DNA of 39,745 nt from Syntrophomonadaceae bacterium (GCA_003550565.1 PUKQ01000243.1:1-39745), one strand, 5' to 3'; shown: positions 16,030-24,778, numbered from the stretch's first letter. Notes: generated from the sequence alone by a model not told the origin. Program-made: numbers and translations.

Positions 16030-17254
16030 ATTTTTTACCCACCTTTTGCCCGAGGCTTAAAAATACAAGCGTTAATGCTGTTAATGCCATTAATGGTTGT
16101 GTTAAGGCCGCCCAGTTTTGTTGGTAAAAAAGAAATTCTCTGGTGCCGTGAATCAGCCAACTTTGGGGCGCAAGTTTAATTATGAAATCAAGATATATGG
16201 AGGTATCTTCCAGGTGGAAGAAAATGACTCCAAAGGCACTGGTAAATAATGTAACCATAATTCCCAGGAGTTGCATTTGAGCTGAAGTTTGAGCTATGGA
16301 GGCCAGGAACAACGATATTCCCGCGCAACTCAGCAAATAGAAAAATATAACTACCAGTAATTGCGGGGAAAATGGAGTGGCCACAGGTAAAAAAAGTGTT
16401 CCCAGCCCCAGAGCTAACAGAGAAGATAGCAATAGTGCCCCGAGGACTGCCAGTGAATTTCCGGCGGTATAAAGACTTAAGCCTGCCGCAGAAGATTTTA
16501 TGCGGGTTCTTATTCCGTTTGCTCTCTCCTGGACTATCCAACCATGTAAAAAAATGCTTAAAAACATCATTGCCACCGCAAATATGCTTATCATAAAAAT
16601 GAGGTTGCGCGCTTCAGCCCGGTAATCAGGCGGTATGGTTTCACTTAGCCCTTCGGCCCTCACGTAATGGCTTTCAAGCTGCACCAAAGGGGTGGGTTCC
16701 CACTGTTTGTCGGAAAAGTCCCAGGCTTTTTGCCATAAGGCATTTATTTCTTTTTCATTGTAGGGGATATCATAGTATCGATAATTTTCCACTACCAGGT
16801 TGGCGGAAACAACATTACTGGTGAGCCGGGTTATTTCGCCTGCTGCTATTTCGTTTAGCATTTCTGTGAGCAGGGAGGAAGGAGAGTTTAATACCGTGAG
16901 TAAATTATCCACTTCACCTTCATTTATTTTTTCAGTGAAACCGGATTTTAAAATAAAAGCCACTTCCTTGTTTCCGCTTATTACCTCCTGACGGGCTAAA
17001 GTTTTTTCCATTTCTTGAACCCGGAGGGTGGGGTTTTCTGCGAGTCTGTGGGTTATAATGCGGGAATAATTGCTATCATCTTCATCTACCACGGCCACAG
17101 GAACTTCAGAAGGATCTACCGCTTCCTGCATAACCTGGCCCATTATTAGAATTAATAGGGGAGGCAACACAAACAATACCAGTAAATTTTGATAACTCCT
17201 GCTTAATATTTTGAGGCGATAAATGGCGAACTTAATTAATTGTAATGAAATCAT
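16022..17254 (-). CDS. ABC-2 family permease, second of a pair
   Basis: A 410-residue permease: one N-terminal membrane helix (about 20-40), an extracytoplasmic loop of roughly 170 residues (41-215), then five to six helices between about 220 and 405. This is the ABC2_membrane_3/YhgE-like layout. The start codon overlaps the previous stop as TAATG, with GGAGGGAGGAG just upstream, so it is tightly coupled to the paralogous permease at 17254-18468. The two probably form a heterodimer powered by the ATPase at 15277. The large external loop and the separate membrane-anchored protein in the operon suggest export or remodelling of a cell-envelope or peptide substrate, which is inference. Confidence 0.88.
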   Translation of the reverse strand: MISLQLIKFAIYRLKILSRSYQNLLVLFVLPPLLILIMGQVMQEAVDPSEVPVAVVDEDDSNYSRIITHRLAENPTLRVQEMEKTLARQEVISGNKEVAFILKSGFTEKINEGEVDNLLTVLNSPSSLLTEMLNEIAAGEITRLTSNVVSANLVVENYRYYDIPYNEKEINALWQKAWDFSDKQWEPTPLVQLESHYVRAEGLSETIPPDYRAEARNLIFMISIFAVAMMFLSIFLHGWIVQERANGIRTRIKSSAAGLSLYTAGNSLAVLGALLLSSLLALGLGTLFLPVATPFSPQLLVVIFFYLLSCAGISLFLASIAQTSAQMQLLGIMVTLFTSAFGVIFFHLEDTSIYLDFIIKLAPQSWLIHGTREFLFYQQNWAALTQPLMALTALTLVFLSLGQKVGKKYD

Positions 17255-18468
17255 TACTCCTCCCTCTTTTTGATGATCAAGCTTGCAAGGTAAAGTACTG
17301 TTATAGTTGTAACAGCCAAAACGGCTGTGCTGCTCATTATAGCGGCGGGTTTATATGCATCGAAAAGCGCATAATGGAGCCCGTGAGAAGCCCACCCGAA
17401 ATATGAAACCAATTCAAAAGGTTTTAACCATGCGGGCAGCAGGCTCAAGGGGATTATACTCCCGCCGGTTATGGCCATTAATATAATAAACAGAAACCCT
17501 ATGCCATTGGCTGCAGCCAGGTTATTCGCCCCGTATGATAGCAAAGTTAGCAATGCAGCGGAAGAAAAAATTATGGCAGCTATTACCACCAAAGCATGAA
17601 TGAAATCTCCTCGAAAATAATCATCCAGGAAAATTGAAAACAGGACTAAAATACCGGCTAACTGCAGGGCCAGAAAAAAGCTTTTGGCTAAAAATTTAGA
17701 GGATACTATTTTAGCCGGAGAAATACCACCGGCTAAAAGCCTTTGGAGGGTTCCCTCTTTGTTTTCTGTTTCTACCCGCAGGGTAGTCAACCCTCCCAGC
17801 AGTAAGAAAATGAGTATGAGGGAAACGGAGTAATACTCTTGAAGCGTAATTTGCCCCCATGGAGACAAAGTTTCTGTTTCCAAAACTTCCCTTCTTCCCA
17901 GGGAGTGAAGCAAAAAAGAAAGGGTTGCCTGCCGCGTACTGCTACTTATTTCCTGCGCAGGAACTTCTGCTTCCTGCAAAAAATGGTGAACGGTAATTAA
18001 TCCGCTTTGAGCTGCTGTTATTAATTTAGTGGCACTATGGAGCATTGTTTCCGTGAAAGCTGACGGTATGGGTTGGCGATGATTGCCAATGAACCAGATC
18101 TCTTGTGTTTCTCGCCGCATCAGGCCCCTACTAAAATCAGGGGGAATTATAACAGCTCCCGCTACTTGATTCTGATCAAGCTTTTGGAGAGCTTGGGAGT
18201 AGTTTACGAGAGAAAGATAAAATAACTGATTTAGTTTTTCATCTTCCAAGACAAAATCTACAATTGTTTGTGCTTCAGTGGTTTCATCCCGGTTAACTAC
18301 TGCTACGGAAAAAGGTTCTCCTAAATCTTGTTCCTGCACAATAGGCGCTGCAAAATACCCGATGATCAAAAGAAAGATTAAGGGTGCCAAAATTATTAAT
18401 AGAGTTGTTTTAATATCCCGGAGATAACTTTTTAATTCAAAAAAAACCATTAAAAAAAATTTTTTCAT
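17254..18468 (-). CDS. ABC-2 family permease, first of a pair
   Basis: A 404-residue permease with the same plan as its downstream neighbour: helix at about 20-42 (TTLLIILAPLIFLLIIGYFA), an external loop to about 215, then six hydrophobic segments. The region NKEGTLQRLLAGGISPAKIVSSKFLA is a typical coupling-helix segment of ABC-2 exporters. It ends with positive residues (LIIKKREE), the usual cytoplasmic tail. The ATG has only a weak GGGTG site. It follows the 563-residue anchored protein by 64 bases and shares a TAATG junction with the next permease. Low sequence likeness between the two permeases argues for an old heterodimer rather than a recent duplication. Confidence 0.88.
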   Translation of the reverse strand: MKKFFLMVFFELKSYLRDIKTTLLIILAPLIFLLIIGYFAAPIVQEQDLGEPFSVAVVNRDETTEAQTIVDFVLEDEKLNQLFYLSLVNYSQALQKLDQNQVAGAVIIPPDFSRGLMRRETQEIWFIGNHRQPIPSAFTETMLHSATKLITAAQSGLITVHHFLQEAEVPAQEISSSTRQATLSFLLHSLGRREVLETETLSPWGQITLQEYYSVSLILIFLLLGGLTTLRVETENKEGTLQRLLAGGISPAKIVSSKFLAKSFFLALQLAGILVLFSIFLDDYFRGDFIHALVVIAAIIFSSAALLTLLSYGANNLAAANGIGFLFIILMAITGGSIIPLSLLPAWLKPFELVSYFGWASHGLHYALFDAYKPAAIMSSTAVLAVTTITVLYLASLIIKKREE

Positions 18469-18532
18469 TTTATTAACACCCGGCTCTGTTAATTACTTTG
18501 GAAATAATGTTTATTAAAATAGATATAGTCGG

Positions 18533-20224
18533 TTATTGAAGTATAAACCTAAATTGATCTATATAATCTCTCAGGTTATTTTTTATATTAGAAGTTAGTT
18601 CCTTCCACTCATCTTTTTCTATGGTGGAAAGATTTACCGCTTTATCTTCATCAGGTTTCACCACCGTGGTTTCTTCCACGCGTTGGGCTTTTATGTTTAC
18701 GTTTAGCAAAAGGTGGATTTCTCCCCACCCGAAGTACTTATCGTAAATCTTTAGGTCTAATTCATTATCCATGGCATAATCTGTATCCGGCATATTCCGG
18801 TTTATTTCTTGAACCATGCTTCCTTTCATGCCTGTTTCGAGTTTATCTGTATTCTGGGTTACTCTTGGCGCTGTTTCTGTTCCCCGGTCCGCGGAAAAGG
18901 AAATATCAAAATCAGTTTCGTAGTGATCAATATCTGTTTCAGGGTCAGTTCGCTGAATTCGCTCAATTTCCATAGAAAAAAGTTCTGTGGGGTTATTATC
19001 TTCATTAGATTTTTGAGATCTTCTTGCTTTTAAATAAAGATTCGTTTTGTCACCTTCTTCTCCGGAGGCAGAGATCCAGTTGTAATCAAACACCAAGGCA
19101 CTGTTATTTTCTCCGCCTTTAATTTCTAACTTGCCCTGAGTGTTTCTTTCATGGGGCGCGGGTTCCCAGTTAGAAGAACTATAATTAATTGTGAGTCCCT
19201 TATTTTCTGCAGCCGGGTCTGCTGCTAAAGAAAAAGATAATTCTCTATCTACTATTTCTCCTTTTTCGTTTACAAAAATATCCATTTCTATACCATGGGG
19301 AAAATAAAGCTGATCTTGGCCTTCAAGATACTCATATTCCTTGCTTGAAATAATAGAATGAAAATTTTCATTGTCGGTGTAATTCATAACAAATACTTTG
19401 AGCATGCCTGATAGTAGTTCAATTAGATTCTGTGTTTCTTCTTTATCCTTGAAACTCTTTTGCAGCCCTCGGAAAAAATTCTCACTTTCTTCCGGGCTCA
19501 TGGAAAAATTTAGTTGGTCTACTTTTATTTCTCCCATGGGAGAATCGTGTTTAGCAGCCGGAGTATATTCTACGTAATCATCCTTTATTTGTTCTTCTAT
19601 AATTTCTACGAAATTTTCTGTTGACGGAAGGATTGGTATTCCAATGTTTTCCGGCAATGCAAGCCGGGGTGTGGTTTGTTGCAAAGTTTCTCCGAGTTTT
19701 GCAGTTTCAATCAATAAACTTTCGTCATAAAAATCTGCGCAATTGAAGGCAATAAGCTTTTCGGTAAAGTTAAGTTCAAAACCCAGCAGTTTTAACCCAT
19801 GAACTGTCAGGGAAGCACTGTTATTTATTATTCCCTGCTGCGGATCTCCGGCTGTATTTATGTTTAATGTTCCCTGTTCAAGCACTTCATGGACCATTTG
19901 CAGTTCCCGTTGAAAACGGGCCGGGTCAAAATCTTCAATGCTTCCGCTTACAGTTGAGTCAATTTCGTAGGGGGTTGCCTCTATTAGATTAGAAAGGTTA
20001 TTCCATTCCTTCCAGGTATTTTCCCACCTTTCCGCTATTGCAGCCATATTTTCACTTTCGGCATGAATCAATTTTTCTTTAGGGGTTTTATCTATAAAAA
20101 ATGTGTATGCAGTAAAAGCTACTACTATAATTACTACTGCTATTAGGCCAATTGTTATTTTTCCCCGACGTGAATTGATCTTATTTAAAATGGAATGACC
20201 GGGCATACTATTTTTTGTTGACAT
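18533..20224 (-). CDS. Membrane-anchored extracytoplasmic protein of an ABC operon, unknown
   Basis: A 563-residue protein from the ATG at 20224, which has AAGGAGGGGAGG right before it. A TTG seven codons upstream is open but lies ahead of this ribosome site. An N-terminal helix (about 23-44, ITIGLIAVVIIVVAFTAYTF) with basic residues before it anchors the protein, leaving some 515 residues outside. The rest is beta-rich, acidic and without cysteine pairs: repeated strands such as LYFPHGIEMDIFVNEKGEIVDRELSF and DYNWISASGEEGD suggest a lipoprotein-like or LolA/DUF-type barrel. I do not recognise the family. It is the first gene of the ABC-2 operon, so it probably binds or presents the exported substrate. 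A TACCAAA/TTTGGTA inverted repeat lies just upstream of the ribosome site. Confidence 0.78.
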   Translation of the reverse strand: MSTKNSMPGHSILNKINSRRGKITIGLIAVVIIVVAFTAYTFFIDKTPKEKLIHAESENMAAIAERWENTWKEWNNLSNLIEATPYEIDSTVSGSIEDFDPARFQRELQMVHEVLEQGTLNINTAGDPQQGIINNSASLTVHGLKLLGFELNFTEKLIAFNCADFYDESLLIETAKLGETLQQTTPRLALPENIGIPILPSTENFVEIIEEQIKDDYVEYTPAAKHDSPMGEIKVDQLNFSMSPEESENFFRGLQKSFKDKEETQNLIELLSGMLKVFVMNYTDNENFHSIISSKEYEYLEGQDQLYFPHGIEMDIFVNEKGEIVDRELSFSLAADPAAENKGLTINYSSSNWEPAPHERNTQGKLEIKGGENNSALVFDYNWISASGEEGDKTNLYLKARRSQKSNEDNNPTELFSMEIERIQRTDPETDIDHYETDFDISFSADRGTETAPRVTQNTDKLETGMKGSMVQEINRNMPDTDYAMDNELDLKIYDKYFGWGEIHLLLNVNIKAQRVEETTVVKPDEDKAVNLSTIEKDEWKELTSNIKNNLRDYIDQFRFILQ

Positions 20225-20239
20225 GATCCTCCCCTCCTT

Positions 20240-20262
20240 TACCAAAGGAAGATTTTTTGGTA
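20240..20262. promoter_or_regulatory. Inverted repeat upstream of the ABC operon
   Basis: TACCAAA at 20240-20246 and TTTGGTA at 20256-20262 form perfect 7-base arms with nine bases between. The repeat borders the ribosome binding site of the first gene, so it could be an operator or a translation-controlling hairpin. Confidence 0.4.
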
Positions 20263-20604
20263 CTTATATTTATTGTTGATAGCTTTTTCCCTTTAATTCG
20301 ATGTTTATGGAGCGTTTTCCTACATGCTTTAATGAATAAATTAATGTTTGCCTTAAAGGTAATGGGCAGGTAAGGCCATATTGAAATGGTAACAGGAGTA
20401 TATGGATTTATCCTTTATTTGTATTAATATAACACTTATAATATTGAAAAGAAATGTAGATGAATATATCTAAATGGAAGGCTTAGTTAAGAATTTGGCG
20501 AATTAATTTTAAAATACCGCGGTATTGCAGACAAAGGAGGTAAAGCAAACCATTTAAGAACGAATTAAAACTTTAATTAATATTATGAAAGGTGGTATTA
20601 ATAT
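20263..20604. other. Divergent intergenic region with a palindrome
   Basis: This A/T-rich region between the leftward ABC operon and the rightward voltage-sensor gene must hold two promoters. I see a 14-base palindrome (listed separately) and a strong orphan AAAGGAGG at 20534-20541 with no start codon at a useful distance and only a very short frame after it. No RNA gene is evident. Confidence 0.35.
20513..20526. promoter_or_regulatory. Perfect 14-base palindrome, candidate operator
   Basis: AATACCGCGGTATT is fully self-complementary. It stands out in an A/T-rich stretch about 80 bases ahead of the voltage-sensor gene, a good place for a dimeric repressor or activator. Confidence 0.45.
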
Positions 20605-21438
20605 ATGCGTAGTGAAGAAGCCGGTGTGCAAATAAATAATGGTATGAACTCCGGAAAAGAGCAACAGGAAGAAAAAAGCAGCATTACTTTTATAGATATT
20701 TTCATGATAACCCTGGCTGCAATTTCTGTAATTTTACTACTTCTGGAGTACATATTCCCTTTAACTCCTTTGCAGAAGCAGATAATAATATATGCGGATC
20801 TGGGTATTGTGGCAATTTTTATTGCTGAATTTGTATATAATATCCGCAAAAGTGAATCCAAACTCGATTATGCTATTGAACGCTGGTACGAGATTATTGG
20901 AATGATTCCGGCGGCACATCCTTTGCTGCGTGGATTTAGGCTCTTCAGAATATTTAGGATTTTTGTTATAGCTTCACGATTTTTAAGAACAATCAATCTT
21001 ACCTTTGGAGAGAATATTTTATTTAGAATTATAGGTAAATATAAGAATATAATAGTAGAAGAGTTATATCAAATGATGACAGTAAGGGCACTGGATATGA
21101 TCGAAGAAATTACCTCTAAAACAGACTATACGCAGTCAGTTCAGAAGGTGATTGAACGTCGTCAGGACGATATAAACACCATGGTGAAAGAGAAGATGGA
21201 TAAATATACTCAACCCGAATGGTTAACGGGTACGTTTTTTTACAGAAAGCTTCGCGATCAGAGCTCTGATCTTGTTACCAGGGTTGTGATTGATACTTTG
21301 GAGGATAAAAAAACAAATGAAATATTAAGCGATGTATTGAAAGAGATATTGGGCGATGTAAAAAATGATGTGAGAGGCATAAATAACAATCAAATAAAAG
21401 AAATGACCTATGTTCAACAAAATATACCCCAAGAATAA
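20605..21438 (+). CDS. Voltage-sensor-domain protein without a pore
   Basis: A 277-residue protein whose first half looks like the S1-S4 voltage sensor of bacterial ion channels. S1 is about 27-52; S2 about 58-80, with the typical IFIAEFVYNIRK acidic segment; S3 about 88-103 (DYAIERWYEIIGMIPA); S4 about 109-128, with arginines at 109, 112, 115, 118, 125 and 128 (RGFRLFRIFRIFVIASRFLR). A channel would continue with S5, a selectivity filter (TVGYG-like) and S6. None is present. Instead there is a soluble, helical, charged tail of about 145 residues. Standalone voltage sensors are known as proton channels (Hv1) and voltage-sensing phosphatases. This tail shows no phosphatase CX5R motif. A ribosome site AAAGGTGG precedes the ATG. 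Confidence 0.72.
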   Translation: MRSEEAGVQINNGMNSGKEQQEEKSSITFIDIFMITLAAISVILLLLEYIFPLTPLQKQIIIYADLGIVAIFIAEFVYNIRKSESKLDYAIERWYEIIGMIPAAHPLLRGFRLFRIFRIFVIASRFLRTINLTFGENILFRIIGKYKNIIVEELYQMMTVRALDMIEEITSKTDYTQSVQKVIERRQDDINTMVKEKMDKYTQPEWLTGTFFYRKLRDQSSDLVTRVVIDTLEDKKTNEILSDVLKEILGDVKNDVRGINNNQIKEMTYVQQNIPQE

Positions 21439-21600
21439 TTTTCATTTTGGGGGTCAGGAAAATAATTATATATTAAGCGTATTGGCAGGAATTATACATT
21501 TGTTGAAGAATAATCATAAAGGTGTAAAAAGTTCTCTACATAATTTAGCGTTGGTTTGACGTGGTACAGAGGTTATATATTATAAAAAGGAGGAAATTTA

Positions 21601-22017
21601 ATGTTAAACAGAGTTGTTTTAATAGGAAGGTTGACCGCTGATCCTGAATTGAGGCACATACCTTCATCGGGTACGCCGGTTACAAACTTTACCCTGGCTG
21701 TTGATCGTCCTTTTACTAACCAGCAGGGAGAAAGGGAAACTGATTTTATTAATATTACCGTATGGAGAAAGCAGGCGGAAAATTGTGCCCAATACCTTGG
21801 AAAGGGAAGTATGGCAGCGGTGGAAGGACGCCTGCAGATTAGAAAATATGATGACAAAGAAGGCGTTCGCAGAATAGCTGTAGACGTGGTTGCAGATAAT
21901 GTGCGATTTTTAGATAGCAAAAAATCCCAAGGCCAAGGCGCACAGGCAGAAAGTGGCTATGAGGGACAAGATAGCGGGGAAGAATTAAGCTTTAATGAGG
22001 AAGATATACCATTTTAG
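21601..22017 (+). CDS. ssb: Single-stranded DNA-binding protein, orphan copy
   Basis: A 138-residue SSB. The OB fold covers residues 1-105 ([55 protein letters not shown]). A short Gln/Gly/Ser linker follows, and then an acidic tip, EEDIPF, that recruits repair and replication proteins. A strong AAGGAGG lies nine bases before the ATG. The replicative ssb of Firmicutes normally sits between rpsF and rpsR. This copy does not, so it is probably a second, specialised SSB, as used in competence or stress, or the mobile remnant of a larger element. Nothing else mobile is nearby. Confidence 0.95.
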   Translation: MLNRVVLIGRLTADPELRHIPSSGTPVTNFTLAVDRPFTNQQGERETDFINITVWRKQAENCAQYLGKGSMAAVEGRLQIRKYDDKEGVRRIAVDVVADNVRFLDSKKSQGQGAQAESGYEGQDSGEELSFNEEDIPF

Positions 22018-22135
22018 CTTCGGCAAAAGTTCTCATTAAAAATTGAAAAAACATGAGAGTATAGTTGCTTTGAATATGCTCATTGAAAAACTGTGCGTAT
22101 TTATTTACGATTAATGTGAAAGGAGGAAGTGTTTC

Positions 22136-22303
22136 ATGGAATTTAAAGAAGGAGATATAGTTAGATTAAAATCTGATGAAAACCAAACAAAAATGACTGT
22201 GGAAAAAGCAGGAGCGGGATTTATTTTTTGCAGCTGGCTTGTAGGAGAACAGAAAAAAACAGGCATGTTTCAACCGGACACACTGGAAAAAGTCGAGGAA
22301 TGA
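22136..22303 (+). CDS. DUF2158 (YodC-like) miniprotein
   Basis: A 55-residue protein: MEFKEGDIVRLKSDENQ, then KMTVEKAGAGFIFCSWLVGE and a MFQPDTLEKVEE tail. The pattern of EGDxVxLKS, KMTVE, FxCxW and a final LEKV matches DUF2158, a small SH3-like domain exemplified by E. coli YodC. Its function is unknown. AAAGGAGGAAG lies eight bases ahead of the ATG, which makes expression likely. It follows ssb by about 120 bases with no obvious terminator between, and its stop is 21 bases from the convergent DUF89 gene. Confidence 0.75.
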   Translation: MEFKEGDIVRLKSDENQTKMTVEKAGAGFIFCSWLVGEQKKTGMFQPDTLEKVEE

Positions 22304-22324
22304 TGCTCCCGAGGTTTAAGGTGA

Positions 22325-23185
22325 TTAGTTTAACATAACCATTGTGTACGAATCCAAATCCACGCCCAGGGAGCAGGCTACAGTTTTACATTTGGCTTTC
22401 ATTAAGAGAAAAGTGGGGGCGGGCAATGCTAATTCAGTTAAAGTTTCATAATGGCCCATTCCTTTGGCTATAATGAGATCTGCCTGTTGGAACAACTTTA
22501 AAAACTCGGTGGAAGCGAGTCGAGTATCCAAACCCGGTGTGTCAGTCCCCGAACTTATGACAGATGGAAAGTGCTCTAAAATATTACTTTCTTTTAAATC
22601 TTCTAAGGTGAGGTCATTTTGGACGGGGTTTTCTTTTACCACGTAATATAGAAAGCCATAAGTAGATAATTGCTGGCACAGTGGAAGATCAAAATAACAT
22701 TCTCCGGCATTATCGGCCAGATAAAGGATACGGGGAGTTTGGCTATAGTGTGTAAATTTTTCCAGCAGTTTTAGTAATTGATAAGTATCGTCGTAAGTAA
22801 GAGTTGCCGGGTTTTTAATATTATCACGCAATTGCTCTAAATTAACAAAAAAATCGATGCTGTTTCCTTTAATTGCAAAATCTATTAAAGTGATAATATC
22901 TGTTGAAGATGAAGGTTGAAATTCCTGAAAGAGATGTGCCGCTAATTTTAGCTCCTGCTGTTTTATATTGGCAAATGGGTCCGGGCAGTTTGCTTTTTCC
23001 CTTATAAGCCGCTGCATCTCTCCGGCAACAACAGTGGGGATAATGTACTTTGAAAAATTTTCAGATAGATAAAATAAGCTTATTTGCAGCAGTTCTTCTT
23101 TTTGTTTTTGATTTTTACCGGTGAGCTCGACTGTTTGGCGGGCAAGATTTTCCAGGCAGTTATAACAGTCTTTTTGGGCTCGCAT
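22325..23185 (-). CDS. DUF89 / ARMT1-like damage-control phosphatase
   Basis: A 286-residue DUF89 protein. The start is the ATG at 23185, preceded by GGAGGT at a good distance; the frame is open 30 codons further upstream but without a start signal. N-terminal CYNCL (Cys7, Cys10) is the metal- or structure-linked motif of the archaeal-type subfamily. Catalytic landmarks are YLADNAGECYFDLPL (metal-binding Asp/Asn), SGTDTPG and DLIIAKGMGHYETL. These metal-dependent phosphatases remove damaged or excess sugar-phosphates and phospho-metabolites in the cytoplasm. The gene is 99 bases downstream of the Pr6Pr gene on the same strand. The substrate here is unknown. Confidence 0.9.
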   Translation of the reverse strand: MRAQKDCYNCLENLARQTVELTGKNQKQKEELLQISLFYLSENFSKYIIPTVVAGEMQRLIREKANCPDPFANIKQQELKLAAHLFQEFQPSSSTDIITLIDFAIKGNSIDFFVNLEQLRDNIKNPATLTYDDTYQLLKLLEKFTHYSQTPRILYLADNAGECYFDLPLCQQLSTYGFLYYVVKENPVQNDLTLEDLKESNILEHFPSVISSGTDTPGLDTRLASTEFLKLFQQADLIIAKGMGHYETLTELALPAPTFLLMKAKCKTVACSLGVDLDSYTMVMLN

Positions 23186-23284
23186 ATATTTTACCTCCAC
23201 TTTGATTTTTATTATTTCCATATTTGTTGTATTATAATTTCGGCACGGAGCAAAAAAATCTTTCCCGCATTGCATTAAAAAATT

Positions 23285-23917
23285 TTAACTGTTTCTTTGC
23301 AGGTTTTTTCTTTCTTCCATGGAGATATCAATTTTTAATATTAATAAGGCGATTAAAAGAAAGGCTGCTAATAAACCTGCCAGCCAAATTAAGACTCCTC
23401 TATATCCAACGGCACCGGGGTCCATAAAAAAATACGGATAATAATCGGTAATTGTTCCCTGTGATACGAAAGCAATCCCGTATAAGAGAGGATAAATAAG
23501 CCAGAATGGCAGGTCGGCTATTTGCATTTGTCCCTTGCGGTCAAAAAGAAGCCAGTCAAGATAAAAACCCAGCGGAGATATGGTATGAGTTAAATGATTG
23601 GCCAGGATGAACTGATTAGAAGGTTCTGCCGGTAATTGAGGAGCTAAAATTAAATGAAAAATCAACCCTACTGCTAAGATACTCAGCAGGACACTGCCCC
23701 GGAAGATGCTTCTTAAGCGGGTGCTTTCTGTAAATCGCAAAAAGTATAATGTGGAGAGTAAAACCAGGATGTTGCTTTGAATTGCAAAAGAACATAGTGT
23801 TAACCTCGGAGGCAAATCATGGGGAGCATAAAAAATGCTCAGGTAAAGACCGTAAACGACGACAACCAGGAACAATATTTTAAATATCTTTGAAGCGAGA
23901 TAGTTGTTAATATACAT
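23285..23917 (-). CDS. Pr6Pr family membrane protein
   Basis: A 210-residue protein with six predicted membrane helices (about 10-27, 43-62, 72-90, 107-125, 138-156 and 178-198). The DYYPYFFMDPGAVGYRG segment between helices 5 and 6 is the usual marker of Pr6Pr-family proteins, which are related to the FAR-17a/AIG1-type family. No biochemical role is known for bacterial members. AAGGAG lies eight bases ahead of the ATG. It is probably cotranscribed with the DUF89 gene to its left. Confidence 0.82.
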   Translation of the reverse strand: MYINNYLASKIFKILFLVVVVYGLYLSIFYAPHDLPPRLTLCSFAIQSNILVLLSTLYFLRFTESTRLRSIFRGSVLLSILAVGLIFHLILAPQLPAEPSNQFILANHLTHTISPLGFYLDWLLFDRKGQMQIADLPFWLIYPLLYGIAFVSQGTITDYYPYFFMDPGAVGYRGVLIWLAGLLAAFLLIALLILKIDISMEERKNLQRNS

Positions 23918-24107
23918 GCCGATACTCCTTTTTCGTTGGGAATTACACGGACAAATATGTGAACAGGTCGATATATTAATTACAATATAGCGGAATAAAA
24001 AGTGCCCGTCAAAATAGAATAGTTCCGGCAGATAGAACTTGGATTTATGAATGTTGAATTTTAGAGAATTACAAAATGAAAATAGTTTTTTTTAAGGTGG
24101 CTTAGAC

Positions 24108-24281
24108 ATGCCTGATTGGGCTCACGCTGTGCTTTATATGTTTATCTGGTTGGCGGTTATCATTTTGTTTATGGACTTAATGGATAATTTGCAGGGAGCA
24201 ATTATAGGCATTGTAGTAGGGCAAATTACAGCCACGCTCATAGTATCCCGGTTACCCGGATTTTGGGGCGGAAGCAATTAG
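24108..24281 (+). CDS. 57-residue two-helix membrane protein
   Basis: MPDWAHAVLYMFIWLAVIIL begins the first helix. A second, Gly-rich helix follows a short acidic turn (FMDLMDNLQG, then AIIGIVVGQITATLIV), and the end is basic/aromatic. A good TAAGGTGG site lies seven bases before the ATG. The helices, the ribosome site and the clean stop argue for a real gene. I recognise no family. It lies between two leftward genes, so it has its own transcript. Confidence 0.6.
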   Translation: MPDWAHAVLYMFIWLAVIILFMDLMDNLQGAIIGIVVGQITATLIVSRLPGFWGGSN

Positions 24282-24388
24282 GAGTTTTCATGGGAAAGCT
24301 TTAAATGCTTTTTTTGTAGCTAATCATCTTGTTTAAAATATTTTGATGCAAACGCTTCCGGCTAATAATGGGGTTAAAGGGCCATTAC

Positions 24389-24778
24389 TCAAATATAAAG
24401 GCCAAAGCCAAATAATCCCCAAATAGCAATTATTAAAATATCCAAAGCAATGCCAATCCACCCTACAATAATGCCTGCCGTTGCAAGTCCTTCTCCGGTT
24501 AATCTTCCTTGAGACTCCTGAATTTCTTTTCTTGCCTGATAACCAAAAATAATCCCTAAAATTTGACCCACAAAAAAACAGATAAAAAAACCCACCACAG
24601 AGCAAATTAGCGAAGCTATGGCCATTCCGGAAGTTTTGGGAGATTCGTAAATAAAGGTTTTGCCGGTAGAGACCCCGCATTTGATGCAATATGGAGTCTC
24701 TTTGGGAATTTGAATTCCACAATTTGAGCAAAATATGGTGCTTGAGGGGATATTATTATTACTATTTTCGGATTCCAA
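24389..24778 (-). CDS. Zinc-ribbon DUF4190 membrane protein
   Basis: A 129-residue protein. Residues 17-37 hold a zinc ribbon: FCSNCGIQI followed by YCIKCGV, two CxxC knuckles. Two membrane segments follow (about 52-78 and 96-125), joined by GYQARKEIQESQGRLTGEGLATAG, the classic DUF4190 loop. The family is widespread in Gram-positive bacteria, with no known activity. The start is TTG at 24778 with AGAGGTGA seven bases away; no ATG lies near the N-terminus. The Gly-rich second helix is complete, so the gene is intact. Confidence 0.85.
   Translation of the reverse strand: MESENSNNNIPSSTIFCSNCGIQIPKETPYCIKCGVSTGKTFIYESPKTSGMAIASLICSVVGFFICFFVGQILGIIFGYQARKEIQESQGRLTGEGLATAGIIVGWIGIALDILIIAIWGLFGFGLYI

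Noticed and set aside
20534-20580. Small gene after the orphan AAAGGAGG at 20534
   Set aside because: No ATG, GTG or TTG lies at the right distance with an open frame. The site may be chance or a relic.
21556-21583. Promoter TTGACG-N16-TATTAT for ssb
   Set aside because: Transcription would begin inside the ribosome binding site, leaving no usable leader, so the match is probably fortuitous.
24333-24731. 132-codon minus-strand frame overlapping the DUF4190 gene
   Set aside because: The overlapping frame at 24389-24778 has two CxxC knuckles, membrane helices and a ribosome site. The other frame has none of these.
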